Assembly: GCA_008680965.1 (NCBI GenBank)
Contig: NAKE01000001.1
Location: 1,612,001 to 1,676,000 of the forward strand
Direction: 5' to 3'
Length of the DNA stretch: 64,000 bases
From: Collinsella aerofaciens
GTDB taxonomy: Bacteria; Actinomycetota; Coriobacteriia; Coriobacteriales; Coriobacteriaceae
In this document: positions 36,161 through 45,790 of the stretch, one piece after another
How the letters are laid out: the number at the start of each line of letters is the position of its first letter
Position numbering within the stretch: position 1 is the stretch's first letter
Position numbers and translations under genes: made by a program
Notes under the pieces: generated by a model
What the model was told of the DNA's origin: nothing
Database searches by the model: none
What the model saw: the letters and a program-made list of their open reading frames with translations, nothing else

Positions 36161-38857
36161 TTACGAGAAGTCAGCAACCTGCGAGGTCAGCGCCGCGAGG
36201 ATCTCCTTGAGCTCAGCTGCACGGTCCCTCTTCTTCTGGACCACCGCAGGCGCGGCCTTAGCCACAAAGCCCTCGTTAGCCAGCGTCTTCTCGCAGCCGG
36301 CGAGCTCCTTCTGGGCCGCGGTGATCTCCTTCTCCAGGCGTGCCTTCTCGGCCGAAAGGTCAACCTTGCCCTCGAGCACCACAAAGACCTCGACGCCGCT
36401 GTCGACCACGGCGATGCTCGCGGCCGGCTTCTCAACGTTGGTACCCATGATCAGCGAGGCGGCGTTCGCCAGCGGCTCGATGGTCGAACGCAGGCTCTCG
36501 AGCTTCTCAATGTCCTCGGCACCGGCGCGCACGACCACGTCGAGCTCGGCCTTGGGGCTCAAGCGATAACGCGAACGGGTGGCACGGGCGGCGGACACGA
36601 CGGCACGGCACAGCTCAAACGCGCGCTCGGCGTCCTCGTCAACATACTTGGCGTAGTCGGCGGGCTCGGGCCACTTGGCGATCATGAGCGCCTCGGCGCG
36701 GTTCACGTTGCCCTCGGCATCCAGGTCGAGCACGCTCGCCGGCATATTGTCCCAGATCTCCTCGGTAACAAACGGCATGAGCGGGTGCATCAGGCGAATA
36801 GAGGTGTCGAGCACAAAGATCAGGTTGCGCTGCGCCTGCAGACGGCCCTCGCCCTTCAGACGGGCCTTGGTGACCTCGACGTACCAGTCGCAGACCTCGT
36901 TCCAGAAGAACTGCTGCACGCCGCGGGCCATATCGCCAAAGGTGTAGTTCTCAATACCCTCGGTGACCATCTTGACGGCCTTGGCCAGGCGGCTGAACAT
37001 CCAGGCGTCGGCCGGCGTCTCCACGACGGGCTCGCCGGGCGTGTAGCCCTCCATGTTCATAAGCAAAAAGCGGCTGGCGTTCCAGATCTTGGTCACAAAC
37101 GACTTGGCCTGCTCGGTACGCGGGCTGTCGATGAGCTGCTTGGTCTTCTTGTCGATGTTCGCGTCGAACTTAACATCCTGGTTGTTGGTGCACAGCGTCA
37201 GCAGGTTGTAGCGCATGGCGTCGGCACCGTACATGCCAATGAGGTCCATGGGGTCAACGCCGTTGCCCTTGGACTTGGACATGCGGCTGCCGTCCTTGGC
37301 AAGAATCGTCGGATAGATGACGACGTCCTTAAACGGCACCTCGTCCAGGAAGTACAGCGAGCTCATGACCATGCGGGCGACCCACAGCGCGATGATGTCA
37401 CGCGCGGTGACGAGCGCCGTCGTGGGGTGATGGCCCTCGAGCAGCTCCGGCTTTTGCGGCCAGCCCTGCGTGGCGAAGGTCCACAGCTGCGAGCTGAACC
37501 AGGTGTCCAGCACGTTCTCGTCCTGATGCACGTGATGACCGCCGCACTTGGGGCACACGTCGGTGTCCTCGGTAAGAGCGTCCTCCCAGCCGCAGTCCTC
37601 GCAGTAGAACACGGGGATGCGGTGGCCCCACCACAGCTGGCGGCTGATGCACCAGTCCTTGAGGTTCTCCATCCAGGTCGTGTAGGTCTGCGTCCAGCGC
37701 GCGGGGTGGAAGGTGACCTTGCCGGAGTTGACGGCGTCGAGCGCCGGCCCCTTAAGTTTGTCGACGGCCACAAACCACTGCTCGGACAGCCACGGCTCCA
37801 GGGCGGAGTCGCAACGGTAGCAGTGCATGACGGAGTGGTCGAGCTCTTCGACATGATCGAGCAGGTCGTGCTCCTCGAACCACTTGATGACGGCCTCGCG
37901 GCACTCGTCGCGGTTCATGCCGGTGAACTCGCCGTAGCCCTCGACGACCACCGCGTGCTCGTCGAAGATGTTGATCTGCGGCAGGTCGTGGGCCTGACCC
38001 ATGGCGTAGTCGTTGGGGTCGTGGGCCGGGGTGACCTTGACGAAGCCGGAGCCAAAGTTGGCGTCGACGTGCCAATCCTCAAAGATGGGGATCTCACGGT
38101 CGACGATGGGGAGCTTGACGGTCTTACCCACAAAGGCGGCCTTCTCGGGATCCTTCGGGGAGACGGCGACGCCCGTGTCGCCGAGCATGGTCTCGGGGCG
38201 CGTGGTGGCGACGACGATGTAGTCCTGGCCGTTAACCGGCTCGGTCAGCGGGTAGCGCAGGTGCCACAGATGGCCCTTCTCATCCTTGTACTCGGCCTCG
38301 TCGTCCGAGATAGCGGTGGTGCAGTTGGGGCACCAGTTGACGATGCGCTTGCCGCGATAGATCAAGCCGTCGTGGTACCAGTCGCAGAACACCTTACGCA
38401 CGGCCTGGGCGTAGTCCTCGTCCATGGTGAAGCGCTCGTTGTCAAAGTCGACGGAGCAGCCCATGCGCTTGATTTGCTCGACGATGATGCCGCCGTACTC
38501 GTGGGTCCAGTCCCAGCAAGCGTCGACAAACTTGTCGCGACCAATCTCCAGGCGGCTGATGCCCTCACTCTTGAGCTTCTTGTCGACCTTAGTCTGCGTG
38601 GCGATACCGGCGTGATCGGTACCGAGCACCCAGCGCGTGGACTTGCCGCGCATGCGGGCCATACGGACGATGGCGTCCTGGATGGAGTCGTCGGTAGCGT
38701 GGCCCATGTGGAGCTTGCCGGTCACGTTGGGAGGCGGAATGGTGACGGTGCAGTCGCCCACGCCCTCACGGCGCTTGTAGTAGCCGCCGTCGAGCCACTT
38801 CTGCAGGATCGCCGGCTCGTTGGTCGACGGATCGTAATTCTTGGGCATCTCTTCCAT
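36161..38857 (-). CDS. valS: Valyl-tRNA synthetase
   Basis: Charges tRNA-Val. The 898-residue class I enzyme has PPPNVTGKLHMGHA as its HIGH region, a long CP1 editing insert with a zinc-ribbon-like segment (CEDCGWEDALTEDTDVCPKC), DGSRMSKSKGNGVDP as KMSKS, an anticodon domain, and a C-terminal coiled coil (LSAEKARLEKEITAAQ onward) that contacts tRNA. The length is normal. ATG 38857 has AGGGAGAG just upstream. It is flanked on both sides by nested palindromes; no T-box is seen. Confidence 0.97.
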   Translation of the reverse strand: MEEMPKNYDPSTNEPAILQKWLDGGYYKRREGVGDCTVTIPPPNVTGKLHMGHATDDSIQDAIVRMARMRGKSTRWVLGTDHAGIATQTKVDKKLKSEGISRLEIGRDKFVDACWDWTHEYGGIIVEQIKRMGCSVDFDNERFTMDEDYAQAVRKVFCDWYHDGLIYRGKRIVNWCPNCTTAISDDEAEYKDEKGHLWHLRYPLTEPVNGQDYIVVATTRPETMLGDTGVAVSPKDPEKAAFVGKTVKLPIVDREIPIFEDWHVDANFGSGFVKVTPAHDPNDYAMGQAHDLPQINIFDEHAVVVEGYGEFTGMNRDECREAVIKWFEEHDLLDHVEELDHSVMHCYRCDSALEPWLSEQWFVAVDKLKGPALDAVNSGKVTFHPARWTQTYTTWMENLKDWCISRQLWWGHRIPVFYCEDCGWEDALTEDTDVCPKCGGHHVHQDENVLDTWFSSQLWTFATQGWPQKPELLEGHHPTTALVTARDIIALWVARMVMSSLYFLDEVPFKDVVIYPTILAKDGSRMSKSKGNGVDPMDLIGMYGADAMRYNLLTLCTNNQDVKFDANIDKKTKQLIDSPRTEQAKSFVTKIWNASRFLLMNMEGYTPGEPVVETPADAWMFSRLAKAVKMVTEGIENYTFGDMARGVQQFFWNEVCDWYVEVTKARLKGEGRLQAQRNLIFVLDTSIRLMHPLMPFVTEEIWDNMPASVLDLDAEGNVNRAEALMIAKWPEPADYAKYVDEDAERAFELCRAVVSAARATRSRYRLSPKAELDVVVRAGAEDIEKLESLRSTIEPLANAASLIMGTNVEKPAASIAVVDSGVEVFVVLEGKVDLSAEKARLEKEITAAQKELAGCEKTLANEGFVAKAAPAVVQKKRDRAAELKEILAALTSQVADFS

Positions 38858-38877
38858 ATATCTCTCCCTGTCCCGCC

Positions 38878-38993
38878 GGGGAGGAATGTAGGCCCGATTT
38901 TCGCTCGGTCAGGTCCTGGGCTCGCTCGAAGACCACATTAAGTGGTCTTCGGCTCGTGCGGAATCTACGAAAATCGGGCCTACATTCCTCCCC
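38878..38993. repeat. Nested palindrome upstream of valS
   Basis: The outer arms (38878-38903 and 38968-38993) are perfect complements over 26 bases, beginning GGGGAGGAATGTAGGCCCG. Inside, CGAAGACCAC-ATTAA-GTGGTCTTCG (38927-38951) is a second perfect hairpin. It lies in the valS leader, about 20 bases before the start codon, so the transcript would carry a very stable structure next to the ribosome site. Confidence 0.85.
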
Positions 38994-39086
38994 TTAGGTA
39001 TCGATTACTTCAGTCTGTAATGACTTCGCTGAGGCTTAAACAAACACACAGAATAACACAGGTAGTTGGGGTTATTGCGTATATAT

Positions 39087-39124
39087 AAAATAGCCTCCGA
39101 CCGCGGGTGGTCGGAGGCTATTTG
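39087..39124 (-). terminator. clpX terminator
   Basis: AATAGCCTCCGACC pairs with GGTCGGAGGCTATT. On the minus strand it is followed by TTTATATATA. It ends the tig-clpP-clpX cluster. Confidence 0.88.
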
Positions 39125-39144
39125 CAAACACGTTTTAGGCAGGT

Positions 39145-40560
39145 CTAGCCGTAGATGCGTTGGGGCTGCTCTTCGCCCTTTACGGAGGCTTCGGTCACGA
39201 TGACCTTGGAAACACCCTCCTCGCTGGGGAGGTCGAACATCGTCTGCTGCAGCACGTCCTCGCAAATGGAGCGCAGGCCGCGGGCGCCGGTCTTGCGGGC
39301 GAGCGCCATGCGGGCGATCTCGTGCAGGGCCGCATCCTCAAACTCAAGCTCAACGTCCTCGAGCTGGAACATCTTGCGGTATTGGCGCACCACAGCGTTC
39401 TTGGGCTCGGTCAGGATCGACACCAGATCGTCCTCGTCAAGCGCCTGCGTCTGGGTGACAACGGGCGTACGTCCCACAAACTCGGGAATCATGCCAAAGG
39501 CGTTGAGGTCCTGCGGGAGCACCTGACGTAGCAGGTCGTTCTCGTCGACCGAGGTGGGGCCGGCGATCTCGGAGTTAAAGCCCACGCCCTTGTTACCCAC
39601 GCGGTCGGCGATGATTTTGTCCAGGCCCACAAAGGCACCGCCGCAGATGAACAGGATGTTGGTCGTATCGATCTGCAGCAGCTCCTGCTGGGGATGCTTG
39701 CGGCCGCCGGTGGGCGGAACGCTGGCCACCGTGCCCTCAAGAATCTTAAGCAGCGCCTGCTGAACGCCCTCGCCCGAAACGTCGCGGGTGATGGAGAGGT
39801 TCTCGGCCTTGCGGGCGATCTTGTCGATCTCGTCCACGTAGATAATGCCAACCTGAGCGCGCTCAATGTCGCCATCGGCAGCATTGATGAGCTTGAGCAG
39901 GATGTTCTCCACGTCCTCGCCCACGTAGCCGGCCTCGGTGAGCGCGGTTGCGTCGGCGATGGCAAACGGCACCTCGAGGATGCGCGCAAGCGTCTGGGCG
40001 AGCAGGGTCTTACCGGTACCGGTGGGACCGAGCAGCAAGATATTGGACTTGGCGAGCTCCACCTCGTCCATATCGTCGTCGAGCTGGCCGCCCATGCCGC
40101 CAGCCTCGTCGAAGGCCGAAAGCGCAGCGCCGCCCTCGATCACACGACGATAGTGGTTGTACACGGCAACCGACATGGCGCGCTTGGCGTCCTCCTGGCC
40201 CATGACATAGGCCGAAAGCTCGTCATAGATCTCGTGCGGCGTCGGCACGTGCGTAATAACCTGGCGGGCGTCGTCCTCCAGCTCAAAACCCTCGGCCTCA
40301 GGATCTACAGCGGGCTGACCGGCAGCCTGGCCGTGGTCGTTAAGGAAGCCCGGCAGCTTGCCGTTGCGGGCGGCGTCCATAAAGTCCGAAGCCAGCGACT
40401 CCTCCAAGATTTCGGAGCAGGCGGCGACGCACTCGTCGCAGATAAAGATGTTGGTGGGGCCCTTCACCAGGCGGCGAACCTGACCCTGCTCTTTTCCGCA
40501 GAAGGAGCAGCGGATGGGGTTGCCGTTCTCGTCGAAGCCGTCCTGCATGTTACCGGCCAT
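39145..40560 (-). CDS. clpX: ATP-dependent Clp protease ATP-binding subunit ClpX
   Basis: A 471-residue AAA+ unfoldase that feeds substrates to ClpP. The N-terminal zinc-binding domain has CSFCGKEQGQ and FICDECVAACSEI. Walker A is LLLGPTGTGKTLLAQTLA, the Walker B region is GIIYVDEIDKIARK, and the pore loop and IGF-type loop (FGMIPEFVGR) follow. An extra acidic linker between the zinc domain and AAA+ core makes it longer than the usual 420-430. ATG 40560 is 1 base past the clpP stop, with AAGGA upstream. Confidence 0.96.
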   Translation of the reverse strand: MAGNMQDGFDENGNPIRCSFCGKEQGQVRRLVKGPTNIFICDECVAACSEILEESLASDFMDAARNGKLPGFLNDHGQAAGQPAVDPEAEGFELEDDARQVITHVPTPHEIYDELSAYVMGQEDAKRAMSVAVYNHYRRVIEGGAALSAFDEAGGMGGQLDDDMDEVELAKSNILLLGPTGTGKTLLAQTLARILEVPFAIADATALTEAGYVGEDVENILLKLINAADGDIERAQVGIIYVDEIDKIARKAENLSITRDVSGEGVQQALLKILEGTVASVPPTGGRKHPQQELLQIDTTNILFICGGAFVGLDKIIADRVGNKGVGFNSEIAGPTSVDENDLLRQVLPQDLNAFGMIPEFVGRTPVVTQTQALDEDDLVSILTEPKNAVVRQYRKMFQLEDVELEFEDAALHEIARMALARKTGARGLRSICEDVLQQTMFDLPSEEGVSKVIVTEASVKGEEQPQRIYG

Positions 40561-40561
40561 C

Positions 40562-41182
40562 CTAGGCGTCCTTCGCGGCGAGGTCGCGCGAGGTGACAAT
40601 GCGGTCAATCAGACCGTAGTCGAGGGCCTCGGCAGCCGTGAGGTAGTTGTCGCGCTCGGTATCGGCCTGGACCTTCTCGATAGGCTGGCCAGATGCGTCG
40701 GACAGAATCTGGTTGAGCTCGCGACGGGTCTTCTTGATCTCCTCGGCCACGATCTCGATCTCGGTCTGCTGACCCTGGGCACCGCCGCTGGGCTGGTGAA
40801 TCATGACCTTGGAGTGCGGCAGGCAGAAGCGCTTGCCCTTGGCACCGGCCGAAAGCAGCACGGCGGCCATGGACGCAGCCATACCGACGCAGATGGTGGA
40901 GACCTGCGGCTTGATGAAGTTCATGGTGTCCAGAATCGCCAGGCCGGAGTAGACCTCGCCGCCGGGCGAATTGATGTAGAGCGAGATATCCTTCTCGGCA
41001 TCCTGGCTCTCAAGATGCAGCAGCTGGGCAACGACCAGGTTGGCGCTGACGGAGTTGATCTCCTCGCCCAAGAAGATAATGCGGTCGTTGAGCAGGCGCG
41101 AATAGATATCGTAGCTGCGCTCGCCGCGCGGCGTCTGCTCGATAACGTATGGCACGAGGGCGGAATCGAACTTAGCGATCAT
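40562..41182 (-). CDS. clpP: ATP-dependent Clp protease proteolytic subunit
   Basis: A serine peptidase of about 206 residues with catalytic Ser in GMAASMAAVLLSAG, His in PHSKVMIHQPSGG and Asp further on. It forms the tetradecameric chamber used by ClpX. Three ATGs (41194, 41188, 41182) are in frame. The last has GGAG 7 bases upstream and gives MIAKFDSALVPYV, so it is preferred; the first has only a crowded AAGAG. It precedes clpX with almost no gap. Confidence 0.95.
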   Translation of the reverse strand: MIAKFDSALVPYVIEQTPRGERSYDIYSRLLNDRIIFLGEEINSVSANLVVAQLLHLESQDAEKDISLYINSPGGEVYSGLAILDTMNFIKPQVSTICVGMAASMAAVLLSAGAKGKRFCLPHSKVMIHQPSGGAQGQQTEIEIVAEEIKKTRRELNQILSDASGQPIEKVQADTERDNYLTAAEALDYGLIDRIVTSRDLAAKDA

Positions 41183-41227
41183 ACGCATCTCCATTTCTCT
41201 TACGGACCAATAGTGGTTCTAGATAAA

Positions 41228-41268
41228 CGTACGGTGCCCGCATGCTATGCATTGGCTGGCACCGTACG
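41228..41268 (-). terminator. Hairpin between tig and clpP
   Basis: CGTACGGTGCC pairs with GGCACCGTACG over 11 bases across a 19-base loop, followed on the minus strand by TTTATCT. It may attenuate or end the tig transcript before clpP. Confidence 0.5.
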
Positions 41269-41344
41269 AAGCAACCGGATAACCGGTGTATAACTTTACC
41301 CCATCGCGGGCACATGCATGCGCTCGCGAGCAAGGTGGCGAGAA

Positions 41345-42646
41345 TTACTCGGCGTCCTTGGCGGTCTCGTCGACCTCGGTCACCTTGGCGTTCTCAACCA
41401 GGTGGTCGACGACCTTGGAGCGACGGATGGACTCGCGGACGGCAGGCATGCGGCCATCGGCGATGAACTCAGCCTTGGAAGCCTCGACGTCCTTGACGCC
41501 GGCCTTCTCGAACTCGGCGTTGATGTCGTCCTCGGTGACCTCGATCTTGAGCTCACGGGCGAGGGCGTCGAGCGCCAGGGACTCACGGGCAACGTCGTTG
41601 GCCTGCTTGTGCAGGTCGCCGATGAACTGCTCCATGGTCAGGCCGGAAGCGGGCAGCCAGGTGTCGAGGGTCATGCCGCGGGCAGCGAGGTTGGACAGGA
41701 AGTTCTGGCCAAGCTCCTCAAAGACAGACTGCTCGTAGTCGGCATCCATCTCGTCGAGCTGCAGGCGCTCAGCGAGAGCGGAGACGCAACGGTTCTCCTT
41801 CTCGGCAGGGAGGCGGGAAGCCTTGTCCTGCTCGATCTCGATCTTGATGGCGTCGCGCATAGCGTCGATGCTGTCGAAGCCAAAATCGGACTTGACGAGC
41901 TCGTCGGTGAGCTCGGGGGTGTTGCGGACCTTGATGCCCTTGACGGTGACCTCGACGGTGTGGGTCTCGGCCTCCTCGCCCTCCTCGACCTCGTCGGTCC
42001 AGGTGACGGTCTTGACGTCGTCAACGTTGGCGCCGATCAGGGCCTCGTTGAACTCCTTGGGGTTGCTGTCGCTACCGGCGATGAGCATACGGCCCTCGGC
42101 GGCAAAGTTGTCGGCGTTCTCGACGGCCTTGAGGTCGACGGTAACGTAGTCCTCGGCCTCGACAGCGCGGCCCTCGACGTCCTCGAAGGTGGCACGGTAG
42201 TTGAGGAGCATCTCGACCTGGTTGTTGATCTCGGACTCGGTGACCTCCGCAGGGGGCATCTCAATCTCGACAGCGTCGAAGGAGGAGAGCTCAGCGGCGG
42301 GACGCAGGGAGAACTCGACGGTGTAGGTGTAGTCCTCGTGATCCTTGGCGAGGTCGAGCTCCTTGTAGTCACCGCTCTTGGTGGGGACGATGTCCAGCTC
42401 GTTGAGGACGGCGGGCTCGTTGGCGGCGATCAGGTCGTTGGTGGCCTGAGCGAGGGTAGCCTCGGCGCCAAGAGCGGAATCGATGACCGGACGGGGGGCC
42501 TTGCCGGCACGGAAGCCCGGGAAGCGGTACTTCTTGGCGGTGTCCTTGTAGGCCTTCTTGATCGCGGCGTCGACGTCGGCGGCCGGGATGGTGACCGTAG
42601 CGGTGAGCTTGGCGTCCTTGACGTCAGAAGCGGTGATGTTCAACAC
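41345..42646 (-). CDS. tig: Trigger factor
   Basis: Ribosome-bound chaperone with peptidyl-prolyl isomerase activity. About 433 residues: the ribosome-docking region has RFPGFRAGKAPRPVID (the FRxGxxP signature), the FKBP-like middle lies around residues 150-240, and a helical arm ends in an acidic tail. The ATG at 42658 overlaps the ribosome site, because AGGAGG lies just after it. GTG 42646 or TTG 42643 is therefore the likely start. The gene leads the tig-clpP-clpX cluster, as in many Gram-positives. Confidence 0.93.
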   Translation of the reverse strand: MLNITASDVKDAKLTATVTIPAADVDAAIKKAYKDTAKKYRFPGFRAGKAPRPVIDSALGAEATLAQATNDLIAANEPAVLNELDIVPTKSGDYKELDLAKDHEDYTYTVEFSLRPAAELSSFDAVEIEMPPAEVTESEINNQVEMLLNYRATFEDVEGRAVEAEDYVTVDLKAVENADNFAAEGRMLIAGSDSNPKEFNEALIGANVDDVKTVTWTDEVEEGEEAETHTVEVTVKGIKVRNTPELTDELVKSDFGFDSIDAMRDAIKIEIEQDKASRLPAEKENRCVSALAERLQLDEMDADYEQSVFEELGQNFLSNLAARGMTLDTWLPASGLTMEQFIGDLHKQANDVARESLALDALARELKIEVTEDDINAEFEKAGVKDVEASKAEFIADGRMPAVRESIRRSKVVDHLVENAKVTEVDETAKDAE

Positions 42647-42734
42647 GTTCCTCCTCATACTGCCCAGCTTATCTGAGGTGCTGGTACCTTTATGCAACAA
42701 AGAGCCGCGACGGCCGAAGCCGACGCAGATGCGT

Positions 42735-42818
42735 TGGTGCGGGCGAAAGGACTCGAACCTTCACGGGAATCCCACCAGAACCTAAATCTGGCGCGTCTAC
42801 CAATTCCGCCACGCCCGC
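42735..42818 (-). tRNA. tRNA-Leu (UAG)
   Basis: The 7-bp acceptor GCGGGCG/CGCCCGC, the anticodon loop TTTAGGT with TAG, a long variable arm, the T loop TTCGAGT and an encoded CCA are all present. It lies between the hydroxylase stop and tig. Confidence 0.95.
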
Positions 42819-42958
42819 ATGAGCGCACAGACTAGGAATGATAGCAGATACGAGCGACAAGCGCACGCACACGTTTTACAGGCTCACGACCTCACCACGA
42901 GTGCAAAAGGCGAGGCGAGTTGCCCCGCCCCGCCAATTGCGACTTGTTCGCTGATCCG

Positions 42959-45790
42959 CTACTCCCCTAGCAGGGCCTTCTCGGGCGTGATCGGCAGCGA
43001 GCGAACCTGATGGCCGGTGGCGTGCGCCACGGCCGAGGCTACTGCGGCGAGCGGCGTGTTGATGACGACCTCGCCGATCGACTTGGCGCCAAACGGGCCC
43101 GTCGGCTCGTAGCTCGGCTCAAAGGCCACGCGAATGCTGCCGATATCCAGACGCGTGGGCAGCTTGTAGCTCATAAAGTTGCCGGTGCGCAGGCGGCCGC
43201 GGTCGTCGTGCTCGACGATTTCGTAGAGCGCGTGACCGATACCCTGGGCAATGCCGCCCTCGGCCTGGACGCGCGCGAGCGCCTCGTTGATCACGGTACC
43301 GCAGTCCACAGCCGCCGCGTAGTCCACCACGGTCACCTTGCCGGTGGCCTTGTCGACCTCGACCTCGGCAATACCGGCCATAAACGGCGGAGGCGAAACG
43401 GGCAGGCAGGCAGAGGCATGCGAGGTGAGCGCGTCGCCGCCCGCGATGTTCTTGACGCACAAGTTGGCAAAGTCGCGCAGCGTGAGGTAGCGGTTCTGCT
43501 CGCGCGCGGCGCGCTCGTCGGACAGGCGCACGTACTGGCCATCGAAGACCACGTCGGCGGCGTCCACATCCCACATCTTGGCTGCCTTGGCGCAAATCTT
43601 CTCACGCAGCTCCGTCGCGGCGTTCTTGGCGGCAAGGCCCGTCACGTACGTGCCCGAGCTCGCGTACGAGCCGGCGTCGAACGGCGACACATCGGTGTCC
43701 ACGCCGCGCACCACGATCAACGAGCTCTCCACGCCCAGCTCCTCGGCGGCAATCTGCGCCAGAATCGTGTCGACGCCCATGCCATTATCGGTGGCGCCGG
43801 TCGAAAGCGTAATAAAGCCGTCCTCTTCCAGGCGCATGTCGATGCCGGCGATGTCCACGTTGGAGATACCCGAGCCCTGCATGGTGAGCGCGCAGCCCAG
43901 GGCGCGCACGCGGTCGCCCAGGTCCACGGCCAGCGGCTTGTCGCGCCAGCCGATCATGTCCATCGCGCGCAGCAGGCAGCGATCGAGCGCGCAGGCGTTG
44001 AGCTTCTCGTTGTAGTACTGCGGCATGGTCTCGCCCTCGCGCACGATGTTCTTAAGGCGCAGGTCGGCGGGGTCCATGTGCAGCATGTCGGCGAGCTCGT
44101 TGACGGCGCTCTCCACGGCAAACTGGCCCTGGGTGGCACCGTAGCCGCGATACGCGCCGCCGCGGTTGGTATTGGTGTAGACGGCGTCCCAGCTAAAGCG
44201 GCTCGCCTTCACATGGTTATAGATGGGCAGGCTCTTGTGGCCCGAGAGGCCGATCGTCGTGGTGGCGTGCTCGCCGTAAGCGCCGGCGTTGGAAAGCGTA
44301 TGCAGGTCGATGACCGTGATGGTGCCGTCGTTCATGGCGCCCAGCTTAACGGTCATCTGCATCTGGTGACGCGAGTTGCCCGCAGTAATGGTCTCCTCGC
44401 GGGTGTAGCAGCAATAGCTCGGACGGCCGGTCTGCTGGGTGACGAACGCCACGAAGATCTCGCAGCAGCCCGTCTGCTTGGAGCCAAAGCCGCCGCCGAT
44501 GCGCGGCTTAATAACCTGCACCTGGGACTGCGGAATGTCGAGCGACTGCGCGACCATACGGCGCACGTGGAAGGGCACCTGTGTGGAGGTGGTCACCGAG
44601 ATGCGCCCGAACGCGTCGGTCGTCGCGAAGGCGCGGAAGGTCTCCATGGGCGCGGTCTGGGTGGCCTGGCTGGTGTAGGTGCGCTCAAAGACGATGTCGC
44701 TCTGGGCGAACGCCTCATCAAGGTCGCCAAAGTCGCTGGTACCGCTGCACACCAGGTTGCGGGGCACGTCGCCGCCCTGCGGGAACATAAAGGTCACGTC
44801 GCCCTCGGGGTGGACCACGATGTCGTTATCAAGTGCCTGGGTAAAGTCGAGCAGCGGCTCGAGCACCTCGTAGTCGACCTTAATGAGCTTGAGTGCCTTG
44901 TCGGCGGCCTCCTCGGTCTCGGCGGCGACGATCGCCACCTCCTCGTTTTGGTAGCGAACCAAGTTCTCGAGAATCAGGCGGTCGTAGGGACTCGGCTGCG
45001 GATAGCTCTGACCGGCGATGGTAAAGCGGCGCTTGGGCACGTCCTCGTAGGTGTAGACGCCCACCACGCCGGGCACCTTCAGGGCGCGCGACGTATCGAT
45101 GGAGCGGATCTTGGCGCGAGCATACGGGCTGCGCTTGAGTTTGACGATGAGCGCGCCGGCGGGCACCAGGTCGCCCGTGTAGACGGGACGGCCCTCGAGC
45201 AGCGCCTTCGAGTCCTTCTTGGGCTGCTTGTGGGTGATCTGCTTGTAGGAGACGCCGTCGGAGCTCGTGTCGTTGACCGGCAACGCAGGCATCTCAAAGC
45301 CCACCTGCACGCCGGACTCGTTAAGGAAGCGGACGATGGCGCGCAGCTGGCTCTCGTAGCCGCTGCAGCGGCAGAGATTGCCTGCGAGCTGGCGCGAGAG
45401 CTCCTCGCGCGTGGCAACGAGGCTCGGGTCCTCCTTGGCGGCGCGGGCAAGCGCTAGCACGTTCATGATGAGGCCGGGAGCGCAAAAACCGCACTGCTCG
45501 GCACCTTCGGCAGCCATGGCGCGGGCAAGCGCCTCGGACTCAGCCTTGAGACCCTCGAGCGTGGTGATGGTATGGCCCTCGACGCGCGCGGCGGGAACCG
45601 AGCAGCTCAGCACCGGGTAGCCGTCGAGCCACACCGTGCACAGGCCGCAGTTGGTGGTCTCGCAGGCGCAGCGCACCGACGCGCAACCCTGCTCACGCAA
45701 AAGCGAAAAGAGCATGGTATCGGGGGCAATCTGAACCTTGACCTTGCGGCCGTTGAGCGTAAAGGAAAGATCGATGAATTTGGCAGCCAT
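42959..45790 (-). CDS. Xanthine-dehydrogenase-type molybdenum hydroxylase, fused [2Fe-2S] and molybdopterin subunit
   Basis: A 943-residue protein. Residues about 1-165 hold two [2Fe-2S] domains: plant-type CETTNCGLC and CSVPA, then CGFCAPG and NLCRCSGYE. From about 195 on comes the molybdopterin domain with PRIGGGFGSKQ, ETFRAFATTDAF-type contacts, GGAYRGYGATQGQ and a C-terminal GAKSIGE segment with the active-site Glu. Iron-sulfur and molybdenum parts are separate proteins in most relatives. It overlaps the FAD-subunit gene stop as TAATG. The substrate could be a purine or an N-heterocycle; this cannot be read from sequence. Nearby selenium genes make a selenium-dependent form possible. Confidence 0.9.
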   Translation of the reverse strand: MAAKFIDLSFTLNGRKVKVQIAPDTMLFSLLREQGCASVRCACETTNCGLCTVWLDGYPVLSCSVPAARVEGHTITTLEGLKAESEALARAMAAEGAEQCGFCAPGLIMNVLALARAAKEDPSLVATREELSRQLAGNLCRCSGYESQLRAIVRFLNESGVQVGFEMPALPVNDTSSDGVSYKQITHKQPKKDSKALLEGRPVYTGDLVPAGALIVKLKRSPYARAKIRSIDTSRALKVPGVVGVYTYEDVPKRRFTIAGQSYPQPSPYDRLILENLVRYQNEEVAIVAAETEEAADKALKLIKVDYEVLEPLLDFTQALDNDIVVHPEGDVTFMFPQGGDVPRNLVCSGTSDFGDLDEAFAQSDIVFERTYTSQATQTAPMETFRAFATTDAFGRISVTTSTQVPFHVRRMVAQSLDIPQSQVQVIKPRIGGGFGSKQTGCCEIFVAFVTQQTGRPSYCCYTREETITAGNSRHQMQMTVKLGAMNDGTITVIDLHTLSNAGAYGEHATTTIGLSGHKSLPIYNHVKASRFSWDAVYTNTNRGGAYRGYGATQGQFAVESAVNELADMLHMDPADLRLKNIVREGETMPQYYNEKLNACALDRCLLRAMDMIGWRDKPLAVDLGDRVRALGCALTMQGSGISNVDIAGIDMRLEEDGFITLSTGATDNGMGVDTILAQIAAEELGVESSLIVVRGVDTDVSPFDAGSYASSGTYVTGLAAKNAATELREKICAKAAKMWDVDAADVVFDGQYVRLSDERAAREQNRYLTLRDFANLCVKNIAGGDALTSHASACLPVSPPPFMAGIAEVEVDKATGKVTVVDYAAAVDCGTVINEALARVQAEGGIAQGIGHALYEIVEHDDRGRLRTGNFMSYKLPTRLDIGSIRVAFEPSYEPTGPFGAKSIGEVVINTPLAAVASAVAHATGHQVRSLPITPEKALLGE

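Noticed and set aside
36785..38941. A 718-codon open frame on the plus strand
   Set aside because: Antisense shadow of valS with the same low-complexity composition and no ribosome site.
38858..39086. T-box riboswitch before valS
   Set aside because: No T-box consensus or specifier loop is visible. The structure there is a symmetric nested palindrome related to the one after valS.
42647..42700. Upstream ATG starts for trigger factor
   Set aside because: The Shine-Dalgarno AGGAGG lies downstream of these ATGs, so translation must begin at the GTG or TTG after it.
43010..45457. An 815-codon open frame on the plus strand
   Set aside because: It is the complement of the molybdenum hydroxylase gene. 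The protein is low-complexity Val/Gly/His/Asp/Ala text typical of GC-rich antisense shadows, with no family resemblance.
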